Source: Streptosporangiaceae bacterium (GTDB taxonomy: Bacteria; Actinomycetota; Actinomycetes; Streptosporangiales; Streptosporangiaceae). Taken from it: a stretch of DNA of 30,911 nucleotides. Location of the stretch: positions 1-30,911 of the forward strand of contig JAICWX010000076.1 in the NCBI GenBank assembly GCA_025934635.1. The letters run 5' to 3'. The notes under the pieces are model-generated. The model was not told where the DNA came from. It saw nothing but the letters and a program-made list of their open reading frames with translations, and did no database searches. A program made the translations under genes and the position numbers. Of this stretch, positions 7,208 through 14,501 are shown piece by piece; positions within the stretch are counted from its first letter, which is position 1, and every line of letters begins with the position of its first letter.

Positions 7208-7267
7208 GGGCTAAATGGTGTTTGACAAGCCACGATTACCCGGCGTGCCCATCGCCGGGAGGCTGTC
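7208..7267 (+). promoter_or_regulatory. Duplicated module copy 2: WhiG/BldD-like site plus hairpin
   Basis: Counterpart of 2653-2711. TAAA at 7212-7215, 15 bp, then CACGATTA at 7231-7238 (5 of 8 match to the WhiG -10 GCCGATAA). TTACCCGGCGTGC (7237-7249) resembles a BldD box. The hairpin CCCGGCG / CGCCGGG (7239-7259) keeps pairing with a C-G in place of the G-C of copy 1. GACAAGCC (7224-7231) can also pair with GGCTGTC (7261-7267) around the hairpin. A small extra hairpin TGCCCA-TCT-TGGGCA (7155-7169) is private to this copy. Confidence 0.45.
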
Positions 7268-7302
7268 GGACCGCCTTTTCTACGGCCGGAGGGAGAGCAG
7301 GC

Positions 7303-7323
7303 ATGCGTGTGCAGTGGCAGTGA
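7303..7323 (+). CDS. Candidate six-codon mini-ORF MRVQWQ
   Basis: ATG-CGT-GTG-CAG-TGG-CAG-TGA follows GGAGGGAGAG five bases upstream, an unusually strong ribosome binding site. It lies 43 bases past the module hairpin, almost the same spacing as MRNTWV beside DGC1 (46), so it is the positional homologue. Same length, Arg2 and Trp5 conserved. Role unknown. Confidence 0.4.
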   Translation: MRVQWQ

Positions 7324-7369
7324 GAGCGCTCGTGGTCGTATCCGCCCGATCATGAAAGGAGCGTTCACG

Positions 7370-7390
7370 ATGCGCGACACGTGGACTTAA
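7370..7390 (+). CDS. Candidate six-codon mini-ORF MRDTWT
   Basis: ATG-CGC-GAC-ACG-TGG-ACT-TAA follows AAAGGAG about 8 bases upstream. It shares MR-x-T-W with MRNTWV beside DGC1. It ends 22 bp before the convergent MFS gene's stop, so it has no downstream partner gene. Confidence 0.38.
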   Translation: MRDTWT

Positions 7391-7412
7391 GCCCGAATTG
7401 TCCGGTTTACCG

Positions 7413-8690
7413 CTACCGAGGTTCACGGAGCGGGACCGACTTCCTGGCCGCGGCGTGCCCGGGACGCCGAACGGCCGCATGACGCCCGCCGGGTGGTGAC
7501 ACGTGACGCCACCTGAGCGTCAGCACAACCGCGATGACCGTACCGATTCCGCCAGCAATGGCGACGACCGCCGCCGGGGAAATCCACTCGGCCGCGGCAC
7601 CGGCCGCGACGAACGTGGCCCCCTGGCCAACGACCACACCCATGTTGGCAATGCCGAAAGCCTGAGACCGTCGCTCGTTCGGCACCCTCACGACGAAGGC
7701 GGTGTTGGCTGCGATCTGGTAAATGCCGAACGTAGCTGACAGCGAGAAGATCACCAGGGAAACGGCAAGACCCGGACGGAGGGCCGTCAAGACCAGCGTG
7801 GCGCAGGTGAGGACGGCCAGCGGTCCCATCAGGTTCAGCCGCTGACGCGCGCGGACGAAGCGCGTGAACAGCGGCGTGGCGATCGTGGTGGCCAGGCAGG
7901 TGGACGCCAGCACCACGCCGGCCGTGATCGGCCCTCCGCCGAGTTCCCTCGCGTAGGGCGCGGCGATCCCCTCGGGGACCGTGTAGAAGACCACCAGCAA
8001 ACCGAGCAGCAGCAAGGTGCGCAGCGCCCGGTCGCCGAAGACCAGGCGGAAGCCGTCCCGCATGCGGGCCAGCGGTGACTGCTGGACCGTCTCCGGCTTC
8101 GCGGCGGCCGGCCGGGCCTTGGTGCCCAGCCCGATGAGCAGGCCGGACACCGCGAACGTGGCCGCGTCCACGATGAGCGAGGCGCGCACGCCGATGAAGG
8201 CCACCGCCAGTCCCCCGGCGGCCGCCCCGACCACCTGGCCCGCCAGGACGGTCGTCTGGAACACCGAGGCGCCGAGGACGTACTTCTCCCCTTGCAGGAT
8301 GTCCGGGGTGATCGCGGCGCGGGCCGACTCGAACGGCGGCGCGAACATCGTGGTGGCAAAGAGCAGCGCCACCAGCGCCAGCAGCGGCACGCCCGGCACC
8401 GCCATGGCCGCGACCAGCACGGTCCGGATCGCGTCGCAGGTGACCATGACCGAGCGCCGCGGGCGCCGGTCGGCTATGTCGGCCAGGAACAGCCCGCCGA
8501 TCACCCACGGCAGGTAGCCGGCCGCGTAGGCCAGGCCGGTGTACAAGGGCGAGTGCGTCCGGGCGAAGACGAGCAGGGTGAGCGCGACCAGGGCGAGGCG
8601 ATCCCCCGTCACCGACAAGATCTCGGCGAACCACAGCGCCCGGAACTCGCGGACCGCGAACACGTCGCGGAACGTGGCGCGCGGCGGCAC
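7413..8690 (-). CDS. MFS transporter (12-helix exporter type)
   Basis: 425 residues from a GTG at 8690 with AAGGGG four bases upstream. About twelve hydrophobic helices. The cytoplasmic loop between helices 2 and 3 reads LADIADRRPRRSV, the degenerate MFS signature (D-R-x-x-R-R). The general pattern (FRALWFAEILSVTGDRLALVAL at the start, then LGASVFQTTVLAGQVVGAA) is that of the enterobactin-exporter/MFS_3 group, so small-molecule export is likely; substrate unknown. The C-terminal 35 residues are basic and disordered. It is divergent from a PadR regulator gene with 207 bp between, so PadR control is plausible, though the best operator candidate lies at the PadR end. Confidence 0.88.
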   Translation of the reverse strand: MPPRATFRDVFAVREFRALWFAEILSVTGDRLALVALTLLVFARTHSPLYTGLAYAAGYLPWVIGGLFLADIADRRPRRSVMVTCDAIRTVLVAAMAVPGVPLLALVALLFATTMFAPPFESARAAITPDILQGEKYVLGASVFQTTVLAGQVVGAAAGGLAVAFIGVRASLIVDAATFAVSGLLIGLGTKARPAAAKPETVQQSPLARMRDGFRLVFGDRALRTLLLLGLLVVFYTVPEGIAAPYARELGGGPITAGVVLASTCLATTIATPLFTRFVRARQRLNLMGPLAVLTCATLVLTALRPGLAVSLVIFSLSATFGIYQIAANTAFVVRVPNERRSQAFGIANMGVVVGQGATFVAAGAAAEWISPAAVVAIAGGIGTVIAVVLTLRWRHVSPPGGRHAAVRRPGHAAARKSVPLREPR

Positions 8691-8862
8691 GGCACCCCTT
8701 CGCAGTGGCCTGGTCGGGCGGGCCCTATTGTCCGCGGCTGGCGGACCCGCGGCACGAGTAGTTTTCTCGTTTCATCATCGCCCAGCGATCGCGAGAATCG
8801 CAACAACTCGTACGGAATCGGTCACCCTTGGTTTTCGTCCGGCCCTTCCTCCGCCGACCGAG

Positions 8863-8891
8863 TTGATATGTGCCGTTCATCGGCATATACA
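8863..8891 (+). promoter_or_regulatory. PadR promoter with overlapping inverted repeat (operator candidate)
   Basis: TTGATA (8863-8868), 17 bp, TATACA (8886-8891) is a near-consensus housekeeping promoter. The expected start, about 7 bp on, falls at the GTG 8898, so the PadR mRNA would be leaderless. ATATGTGCCG and CGGCATATAC (8866-8875, 8881-8890) pair in 8 of 10 positions around TTCAT and cover spacer and -10, as expected of an autorepressor operator. Confidence 0.6.
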
Positions 8892-8897
8892 AGGTCT

Positions 8898-9230
8898 GTG
8901 AGCAAGCAGTCCATGCAGGAGCCGACGTTCCTGATCTTGACCGCGCTGGCCGCGGGGGCCCAGCACGGCTACGGGATCATGAGCGACGTGGCCCGGATCT
9001 CCGATGGCCGGGTCAGGCTCCGGGCGGGCACCTTGTATGCGGCGCTGGACCGGCTGAAGTCCGACGGCATGGTCACCAGCGACAAAGAGGAGGTCGTGGA
9101 CGGGCGGCTCCGCCGTTACTACCGGATCACCGACGAGGGCGCCGCCGAGCTCGCGGCCGAGGTGGGCCGGCTCCGGGCCAACGCCGCCGTCGCCGCCAGC
9201 CGCCTGGGCCTGGCCGGGGGAACCATATGA
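8898..9230 (+). CDS. PadR-family transcriptional regulator
   Basis: 110 residues from GTG 8898, or 105 from ATG 8913. The GTG is preferred because the promoter predicts a leaderless transcript starting there. The winged helix-turn-helix is typical: FLILTALAAGAQHGYGI, then RAGTLYAALDRLKSDGM and the wing GRLRRYYRITDEGAAELA. PadR proteins repress neighbouring genes and usually themselves; this small class lacks a large C-terminal domain but has the short dimer helix. The stop overlaps the start of the next gene (ATGA at 9227-9230), so the two are translationally coupled, an arrangement common for PadR and membrane protein pairs. The divergent MFS exporter is another possible target. Confidence 0.93.
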   Translation: MSKQSMQEPTFLILTALAAGAQHGYGIMSDVARISDGRVRLRAGTLYAALDRLKSDGMVTSDKEEVVDGRLRRYYRITDEGAAELAAEVGRLRANAAVAASRLGLAGGTI

Positions 9231-10393
9231 CCTGGTCGGCGGAGCTGGACGGGCACTCCAGCCGCCTGCCCGCACGCCGCCGCACGCGGATGGAGCGGCG
9301 GTACCGGCGGCTGCTCACCCTGTACCCCAAGGCGCACCGGCGCGAGCACGCCGAGGAGATGATCGGCGTGCTGTTCGCCGCCGCCGACTACGACGCGCGG
9401 ATCCGCGCCCCGAAGCCGGTGGCCTGGGCGCTGCGCACGGGACAGCACGTCGCGGACTGCGCGGATCTGGTGGCCGGGGCGGCCCGGATCCGCGGCCGCG
9501 TGGTGGTGAACCGGGTGAAGCAGGCCGCCCGTTCGGGATGGATGGTCCCTGACCGGCGCTGGAGCGACGCCCTGGCCGTGGTCAGCGTGATCGCCCCGCT
9601 GCTGCTGCTGGTGGCCGCGCTGGCCGAGTTCCACCTGCCGCAGGCGGTCGCGAGCAGCCTGGCCGGGCACCCGCAGTGGCGGCTCACCGCCACCCTCGGC
9701 CTGGGCGACCTGCCGCTGGCGGCCGGCGCGCCCGCGGTCGCCGTGCTGGCGCTGCTGCGGCTGCGGCGGCTGGCCGGGCTCAGTGCGATCGCCGCGGCGA
9801 TCGGCCAGGTCGCCGCGGCCATGCAGCGGCCCGCTGCCCCCTTCACCGGGTACTCGAACCCGGTGGTCGCGTTCACCGTCCTGCTCGCCTGCACGGCCGC
9901 GGCGGCGCTGCTGATCTCGCCGGGCCCGGACCGCGGCCTGGCCCTGCTGACCCGGGGCGGAGCCGTCCTGATCGGCGCCGGGGCGCTGGTCCTGGGCGGG
10001 TTCAGCGTGGGTGGCAACGTCTGGCTGACCTCCCCCAGCGGCTTCACCAAGGGCCTCGGCAGCGAGGTGACCGGCTGGCCGGGCGACCTGCTGATCGCCG
10101 CGGTCCTGGTCGGCGTGGCGGTCGGCTGCCTGCGGGCCCCGGTCAGCCGCCGGGTGCTCGCGCTGCTGGCCATCCCGGTCATCCCGTACGCGGTCCTGTG
10201 GCAGGAAAAGCTGGCCAGCGACCTGTTCGGCCAGGCCGCCGGGGCCTCGGCCAGCATCTCGTCCTCGCTTCCCCTGCTCTACCTGCTGCCGCTGCTGCTG
10301 GCGGGCGTCATCGTCGCCGGGGCCTGGCTGGCCCGGCGCCGCGCCACCCGTTCGGCTTCTTCCACCGGGCCGAGGAGCGCCGTGAGCGCTTAG
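9227..10393 (+). CDS. Membrane protein coupled to PadR regulator
   Basis: 388 residues, start fixed by the ATGA overlap with the PadR gene. The first 110 residues are soluble and basic: RRYRRLLTLYPKAHRREHAEEM is the N-terminal segment commonly seen in actinobacterial membrane proteins encoded beside PadR regulators. Around eight hydrophobic segments follow from about residue 120. No catalytic or transport motif is visible. The likely role is in the membrane with expression set by PadR; function unknown. A strong terminator hairpin follows immediately. Confidence 0.85.
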   Translation: MTWSAELDGHSSRLPARRRTRMERRYRRLLTLYPKAHRREHAEEMIGVLFAAADYDARIRAPKPVAWALRTGQHVADCADLVAGAARIRGRVVVNRVKQAARSGWMVPDRRWSDALAVVSVIAPLLLLVAALAEFHLPQAVASSLAGHPQWRLTATLGLGDLPLAAGAPAVAVLALLRLRRLAGLSAIAAAIGQVAAAMQRPAAPFTGYSNPVVAFTVLLACTAAAALLISPGPDRGLALLTRGGAVLIGAGALVLGGFSVGGNVWLTSPSGFTKGLGSEVTGWPGDLLIAAVLVGVAVGCLRAPVSRRVLALLAIPVIPYAVLWQEKLASDLFGQAAGASASISSSLPLLYLLPLLLAGVIVAGAWLARRRATRSASSTGPRSAVSA

Positions 10394-10404
10394 CCCGCAA
10401 AGAC

Positions 10405-10454
10405 GTGGTGGTGGTGGCGCCGGCCACCGCCGTCGCTGGCGCCGCCGCCACCAC
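10405..10454 (+). terminator. Intrinsic terminator after the PadR operon
   Basis: GTGGTGGTGGTGGCGCC pairs with GGCGCCGCCGCCACCAC over 17 positions with two G-U wobbles, loop 16 bases, followed by TTACTTTTC. A T-rich tail is rare in this window, which strengthens the call. Confidence 0.75.
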
Positions 10455-10622
10455 TTACTTTTCGGACAAGAAAACTGTCCCCCGCTACTTTCTGAGGTGA
10501 CAGCCGGTACCGGTCCGTACGGTGGAATATTTATCCCGAACGGGGCGGGTGTCTCGCCTGGGCACGATTGGATCCCACCAGAGCTGCTATCCCCGGCGCC
10601 TAACCGAAGCGGGAGCTGACAC

Positions 10623-12314
10623 ATGGCTGATGAATCTCCTAATCTCGTCCAGCTGCCCGGCAGCGAGCGGACGCGGCTGGAAGCCGCCACGCCGGCCGGC
10701 CAGCTGGACACCTCCGAACGGGCCCAGCTGACGCTGGTGCTGCGGCGCCGGGCCGAGATACCGGCCGAGATCGTCGAGGGGCCCACCGTCCTGACCCACG
10801 ACCAGCTGGCCGAGCAGTACGGCGCCGACCCGGCCGACGTGGACCTGGTCCGGCAGACGCTCACCGGCCTGGGGCTCGAGATCACCGAGGTCCACGCGTC
10901 CACCCGGCGGGTCAAGGTGGCGGGCACCATCGGCGCGCTGTCCAGTGCCTTCGGCGTCACGCTGCAGCAGGTCGCCAGCCCGGACCCGAAGACGGGCGGA
11001 ACCGTGACGCACCGCTACCGCGAGGGACCGCTGTTCGTCCCGGCCGCGCTGGACGGCGTGGTGCTCGCGGTGCTCGGGCTGGACACCCGGCCGCAGGCCC
11101 GCCCGCACTTCCGGTCGCTCGGCGGCGCTTCCGGCGCGGGCACCGGCGTCCGCGCCGCCGCCGCGGCCGCGGGCGGCACGTACCCGCCGAACCAGGTGGC
11201 CGACCTCTACAAGTTCCCGGCCGGCACCACCGGGGCGGGCCAGACCATCGCGGTGATCGAGCTCGGCGGCGGCTTCGCCACCAGTGACCTCGATACCTAC
11301 TTCGGCGGCCTGGGCATCGCCGTGCCTTCGATCTCCGCGGTCAGCGTGGACGGCGCGTCCAACGCGCCCGGTTCCGACCCGAACGGTGCCGACGTGGAGG
11401 TCGCGCTGGACATCGACGTCATCGGCGCCGCCGCGCCGGGGGCGGCGCAGGTGGTCTACTTCGCGCCGAACAACGGTGACCAGGGCTTCGTCGACGCGAT
11501 CGGCGCAGCCGCCTCGGCCACCCCGGCGCCCATCGCGATCTCGATCAGCTGGGGGCAGTCCGAGGATTCGTGGACGGCTCAGGGGCGTTCGGCGATGGAC
11601 GCGGCGATCGCCGACGCGGCCGCGATGGGCATCACGGTGTGCGTGGCCTCCGGCGACAACGGCAGCGGCGACGCCGTCAGCGACGGGCAGCCGCACGTGG
11701 ACTTCCCCGCGTCCAGCCCGCACGCCCTGGCGTGCGGCGGGACAAAGCTGGTGGCGGACGTGGCGGCCGGCACGATCAGCTCGGAGGTGGTCTGGAACGA
11801 GACGGCCGCTAACGAGGGAGCCGGGGGCGGCGGGGTCAGCGACGTCTTCGCCGTGCCGTCCTTCCAGGCCAACGCCGGGGTGCCCGCCCGGGCGGCGGGC
11901 TCGGGGGGCGGGCGCAAGCACCCCGGGACCGGCGCGGCGGCTTCGGACGGGACCGGCACGTCGGCGGCGGCTTCGGCCGGCGGGCGGGGGGTGCCGGACG
12001 TGGCGGGCAACGCTGACCCGGTCACCGGCTACCAGATCTTCTCCGGCGGCCACGCCCAGGTAGTCGGCGGCACCAGCGCGGTCGCCCCGTTGTGGGCGGC
12101 CCTGGTCAGCCGGCTGGCCGAGGCCACCGGCCAGCGCTTCGGGCTGATCCAGACGCTGCTGTACGCGGGCGTGACGCCCGGCGCCGCGGTGGGCGGCTTC
12201 AACGACATCACCAGCGGGAACAACGGCGCCTACACGGCCGGCCCCGGCTGGGACGCCTGCTCGGGCCTCGGCAGCCCCGACGGCACCGCCTTGCTGTTCC
12301 GCCTCAAGAGCTAA
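10623..12314 (+). CDS. S53-family serine-carboxyl peptidase (sedolisin/kumamolisin type) with prodomain
   Basis: 563 residues. Residues about 20-165 match the pro-kumamolisin activation domain (LTLVLRRRAEIPAEI, LTHDQLAEQYGAD); the zymogen would cleave itself. The catalytic domain starts near TYPPNQVADLYKFP. The triad is visible: Glu259 and Asp263 in DVEVALDID, and Ser485 in GGTSAVAP, with oxyanion Asp345 in ASGDNGSGD. The C-terminus carries the Ca-site region (FNDITSGNNG, GWDACSGLGSPDG). Such enzymes cut proteins at acid pH and are normally secreted. No classical signal peptide is visible at MADESPNLVQ, so export is uncertain. A Gly/Ala/Ser-rich insert of about 30 residues (around 420-455) interrupts the domain before VPDVAGNAD. 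Ribosome binding site GGGAG lies 8 bases upstream. Confidence 0.95.
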   Translation: MADESPNLVQLPGSERTRLEAATPAGQLDTSERAQLTLVLRRRAEIPAEIVEGPTVLTHDQLAEQYGADPADVDLVRQTLTGLGLEITEVHASTRRVKVAGTIGALSSAFGVTLQQVASPDPKTGGTVTHRYREGPLFVPAALDGVVLAVLGLDTRPQARPHFRSLGGASGAGTGVRAAAAAAGGTYPPNQVADLYKFPAGTTGAGQTIAVIELGGGFATSDLDTYFGGLGIAVPSISAVSVDGASNAPGSDPNGADVEVALDIDVIGAAAPGAAQVVYFAPNNGDQGFVDAIGAAASATPAPIAISISWGQSEDSWTAQGRSAMDAAIADAAAMGITVCVASGDNGSGDAVSDGQPHVDFPASSPHALACGGTKLVADVAAGTISSEVVWNETAANEGAGGGGVSDVFAVPSFQANAGVPARAAGSGGGRKHPGTGAAASDGTGTSAAASAGGRGVPDVAGNADPVTGYQIFSGGHAQVVGGTSAVAPLWAALVSRLAEATGQRFGLIQTLLYAGVTPGAAVGGFNDITSGNNGAYTAGPGWDACSGLGSPDGTALLFRLKS

Positions 12315-12350
12315 CCCGCTGCGCCTGGACCAGGCGCCTGCGACAGGCAT

Positions 12351-12398
12351 GACTGTGGGCCAGAGCACCCCGTATCAGGGGCGCTCTGGCCCACAGTC
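12351..12398. terminator. Long terminator-like hairpin after the S53 peptidase
   Basis: 16 perfect pairs (12351-12366 with 12383-12398), one A/C mismatch, four further C-G pairs and a 6-base loop. It is preceded at 12321-12337 by a second hairpin, GCGCCTGG-A-CCAGGCGC. No T-tract, as is common in high-GC actinomycetes. It could act on either strand. Confidence 0.65.
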
Positions 12399-12489
12399 GT
12401 GACGGCAACGGGACACGTGGGCGCGGTGTTCTTGGTGGTGCCCGCGGGACACATGATGCCGATTTGCCGTGGCTCGGTGCGATATCCAG

Positions 12490-12545
12490 CGACATCGATG
12501 GAGCATTGATGCCGCTGTGACGACATCGATGGGGCATCCATGTCG
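12490..12545 (+). repeat. 56-bp double-palindrome repeat, copy 1
   Basis: Two 25-bp units separated by 6 bp. Each unit has the core GATGG(A/G)GCAT flanked by inverted CGRCAT and ATGYCG ends. The reverse complement of 21413-21468 aligns without gaps over the whole 56 bp, and similarity stops at both ends. It lies downstream of a terminator in non-coding DNA. It resembles REP-type elements; mobility or function unknown. Confidence 0.7.
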
Positions 12546-12739
12546 TGGCGGGCGGAGGTGAGCCCCGGCGTTTTCGTAACGGCTGGGGGTGGTGTGACGG
12601 ATGCGATAGGTGGGGCTAGATCCGGGCGGCGCGGGAGACGCTGCGGGTTGTAGCGGCGACGGGGTGCGGGGTGTGGCGGCGACGGGTGAGGTGTTGGGGC
12701 GGGTCAGGAGCAAGCCAGAAGCGGGTAACGAGATTTCAG
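12546..12739. other. Non-coding stretch before the DHA2 exporter
   Basis: G-rich DNA with short repeats of GCGGCGACGGG (around 12651-12690). I see no gene. The whole gene-free interval 12315-12818 holds the terminator, the 56-bp repeat and the exporter promoter. Confidence 0.5.
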
Positions 12740-12791
12740 TTGACAGTGGCAAATGGAGGGCGCACACTTTTGGTAGTGACTTTCAAAAAGT
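12740..12791 (+). promoter_or_regulatory. Promoter and operator candidate of the DHA2 exporter-TetR operon
   Basis: TTGACA (12740-12745), 17 bp, then CACACT as a weak -10. Just downstream, at the expected transcription start, is the perfect short inverted repeat ACTTT-CAA-AAAGT (12779-12791), framed by two GTGACT direct repeats. It is a plausible TetR binding site for the regulator encoded in the same operon. Confidence 0.45.
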
Positions 12792-12818
12792 TGTGACTGC
12801 CGAAGGGATGTTAGTGTC

Positions 12819-14501
12819 ATGGCAGAGAACGGGGCTCGGAAGTGGTGGGCGCTGGTGGCCATCGCGGCGAGCGTGCTCGTGGTCGGGCTCGACCTGACCG
12901 TGCTGAACCTGGCGTTGCCCACGATCGCGATCGACCTGCATGCCTCGACCAGCGACCTGCAGTGGATCTCGGACTCCTACAGCCTGGTGCTGGCGGCCGT
13001 GATGCTGCCCGCGGGGCTGCTCGGCGACCGGCTGGGGCGCAAGAAGGTGCTGATCGCGGCGCTGGTCCTGTTCGGGGCCAGCTCGGTGGTGTGCGCGTAC
13101 GCGGGCGGCACCGCCGCGCTGATCGCGGGCCGGGCCGTACTCGGGATCGGCGCCGCGGCCATCTTCCCGCTGTCGCTGTCGGTGATCCCGGTGCTGTTCG
13201 CCCCGGAGGAGCGGCAGAAGGCGATCGCGCTGATGGCGTCGGCTACCTTCATCAGCTTCCCCGTCGGCCCGGTCGTCGGCGGGTACCTGCTCGACCACTT
13301 CTGGTGGGGCTCGGTCTTCCTGATCAACGTGCCGGTGGTGGCGCTCGCGGTGATCGCCGTGGCGTTCCTGCTGCCCGAGTCGCGCAGCGCGCTGCGGCCC
13401 CGGGTGGACGTGCTGGGCGTGATCTTGTCCAGCGCGGGCCTGGCCGGGCTGACCTACGGGTTCATCAAGGCGGGACAGGACGGCTGGACGGACGCTGCCG
13501 CGCTGGCCACCATCGCCGCGGGGGTGGCGGTGCTCGGTGCGCTGGTCGGCTGGGAGCGCTGGCTGACCGGGCGCTGGCTGGCCGCCGACGTGCTGGCTAA
13601 GGACGGGCAGGCCGCAGACGGTGACGACCTTCGCAGGGGCAAGGTCCGTCCGCTGATCGAGCTGCGGTTGTTCCGGTCGGCCGGCTTCACCTGGGGCACC
13701 ACGCTGGCCACGCTGGTCTCGTTCGCGATGTTCGGCATCTTCTTCGTGATGCCGCAGTACTTCCAGGAGGTCCGCGGCGCCGACGCGATGGGCAGCGGGC
13801 TGCGGCTGCTGCCGATGATCGGCGGCATGGTGATCGGCATGATCGGCGGTACCCGGCTCGCCTCGCCCCGCAAGGACGCCGACGGCGCCGCCAGGTCGCC
13901 CCGGACCAGCGCCAAGCTGCTGGTCACGATCGGGTTCGCGGTCATGGCGGGCGCGCTGGCGGTGGGCGCGGGGACCCGCGCCAGCAGCGGCACCGGGTTC
14001 GCCGCCACCTGGTTCGCGGTGTTCGGGCTCGGGCTGGGGCTGGCCATGCCGCAGGCGATGAACGCCGCGATCGGCGCCCTGTCGGCCGAGCGCAGCGGCG
14101 CGGGCTCGGCCCTGATCTCGGCGCTGCGGCAGGTGGGCGCCACCATCGGGGTGGCCATCCTCGGCACCATCCTCAGCTCGGTGTACAGCAGCCACCTGAC
14201 GGTCAGCGGGCTGCCCGCGGCGGCGGCGGACGCCGTGAAGAGCAGCGTGGCGGCCGGCGTCGGCGTCGCGCACCAGGTGAACTCGGCCGCGCTGCTCGAC
14301 TCGGTGCGGCACGCGTTCGTCAGCGGCATGGACACCATGCTCTGGGTCTGCGCCGGGATCGCGCTGGTGAGCGCCATCCTGGGGGCCATCTTCCTGCCGC
14401 GCCGGACCCAGTGGGCGGCGGAGCCCGCGGCGGTGGCCGGCGTCCCGGCCGAGGCCGGAGTCGTCGAGGTCCCCGCGGGGAAGGCCGAGCGGCAGGGATG
14501 A
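12819..14501 (+). CDS. DHA2-family MFS drug exporter (14-helix, EmrB/QacA type)
   Basis: 560 residues. The N-terminus holds the family motif around LDLTVLNLALPTIAIDL (helix 1, with the D-x-T-V-x-N-V/L-A-L-P pattern), then GDRLGRKKVL (motif A, loop 2-3). GPVVGGYLLDHFWWGSVFLINVPV is the antiporter motif C region. About fourteen membrane helices. Proton-driven efflux of drugs or of an endogenous product across the cell membrane is expected. A cytoplasmic loop in the middle (about residues 255-275) is charged and variable. The stop overlaps the ATG of a TetR gene, so exporter and regulator are coupled. The promoter region carries an inverted repeat at the predicted start of transcription. Confidence 0.93.
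   Translation: MAENGARKWWALVAIAASVLVVGLDLTVLNLALPTIAIDLHASTSDLQWISDSYSLVLAAVMLPAGLLGDRLGRKKVLIAALVLFGASSVVCAYAGGTAALIAGRAVLGIGAAAIFPLSLSVIPVLFAPEERQKAIALMASATFISFPVGPVVGGYLLDHFWWGSVFLINVPVVALAVIAVAFLLPESRSALRPRVDVLGVILSSAGLAGLTYGFIKAGQDGWTDAAALATIAAGVAVLGALVGWERWLTGRWLAADVLAKDGQAADGDDLRRGKVRPLIELRLFRSAGFTWGTTLATLVSFAMFGIFFVMPQYFQEVRGADAMGSGLRLLPMIGGMVIGMIGGTRLASPRKDADGAARSPRTSAKLLVTIGFAVMAGALAVGAGTRASSGTGFAATWFAVFGLGLGLAMPQAMNAAIGALSAERSGAGSALISALRQVGATIGVAILGTILSSVYSSHLTVSGLPAAAADAVKSSVAAGVGVAHQVNSAALLDSVRHAFVSGMDTMLWVCAGIALVSAILGAIFLPRRTQWAAEPAAVAGVPAEAGVVEVPAGKAERQG

Noticed and set aside
7303..7390. Tryptophan attenuator leader peptides
   Set aside because: Only one Trp codon per mini-ORF, no trp gene and no same-strand gene downstream.
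9119..10960. Minus-strand open frame of about 610 codons
   Set aside because: Spans the PadR-coupled membrane protein and part of the peptidase in antisense; no recognisable domain.
12610..12897. 95-residue plus-strand open frame before the exporter
   Set aside because: Overlaps the exporter promoter and start out of frame; G-rich low-complexity sequence without homology I recognise.
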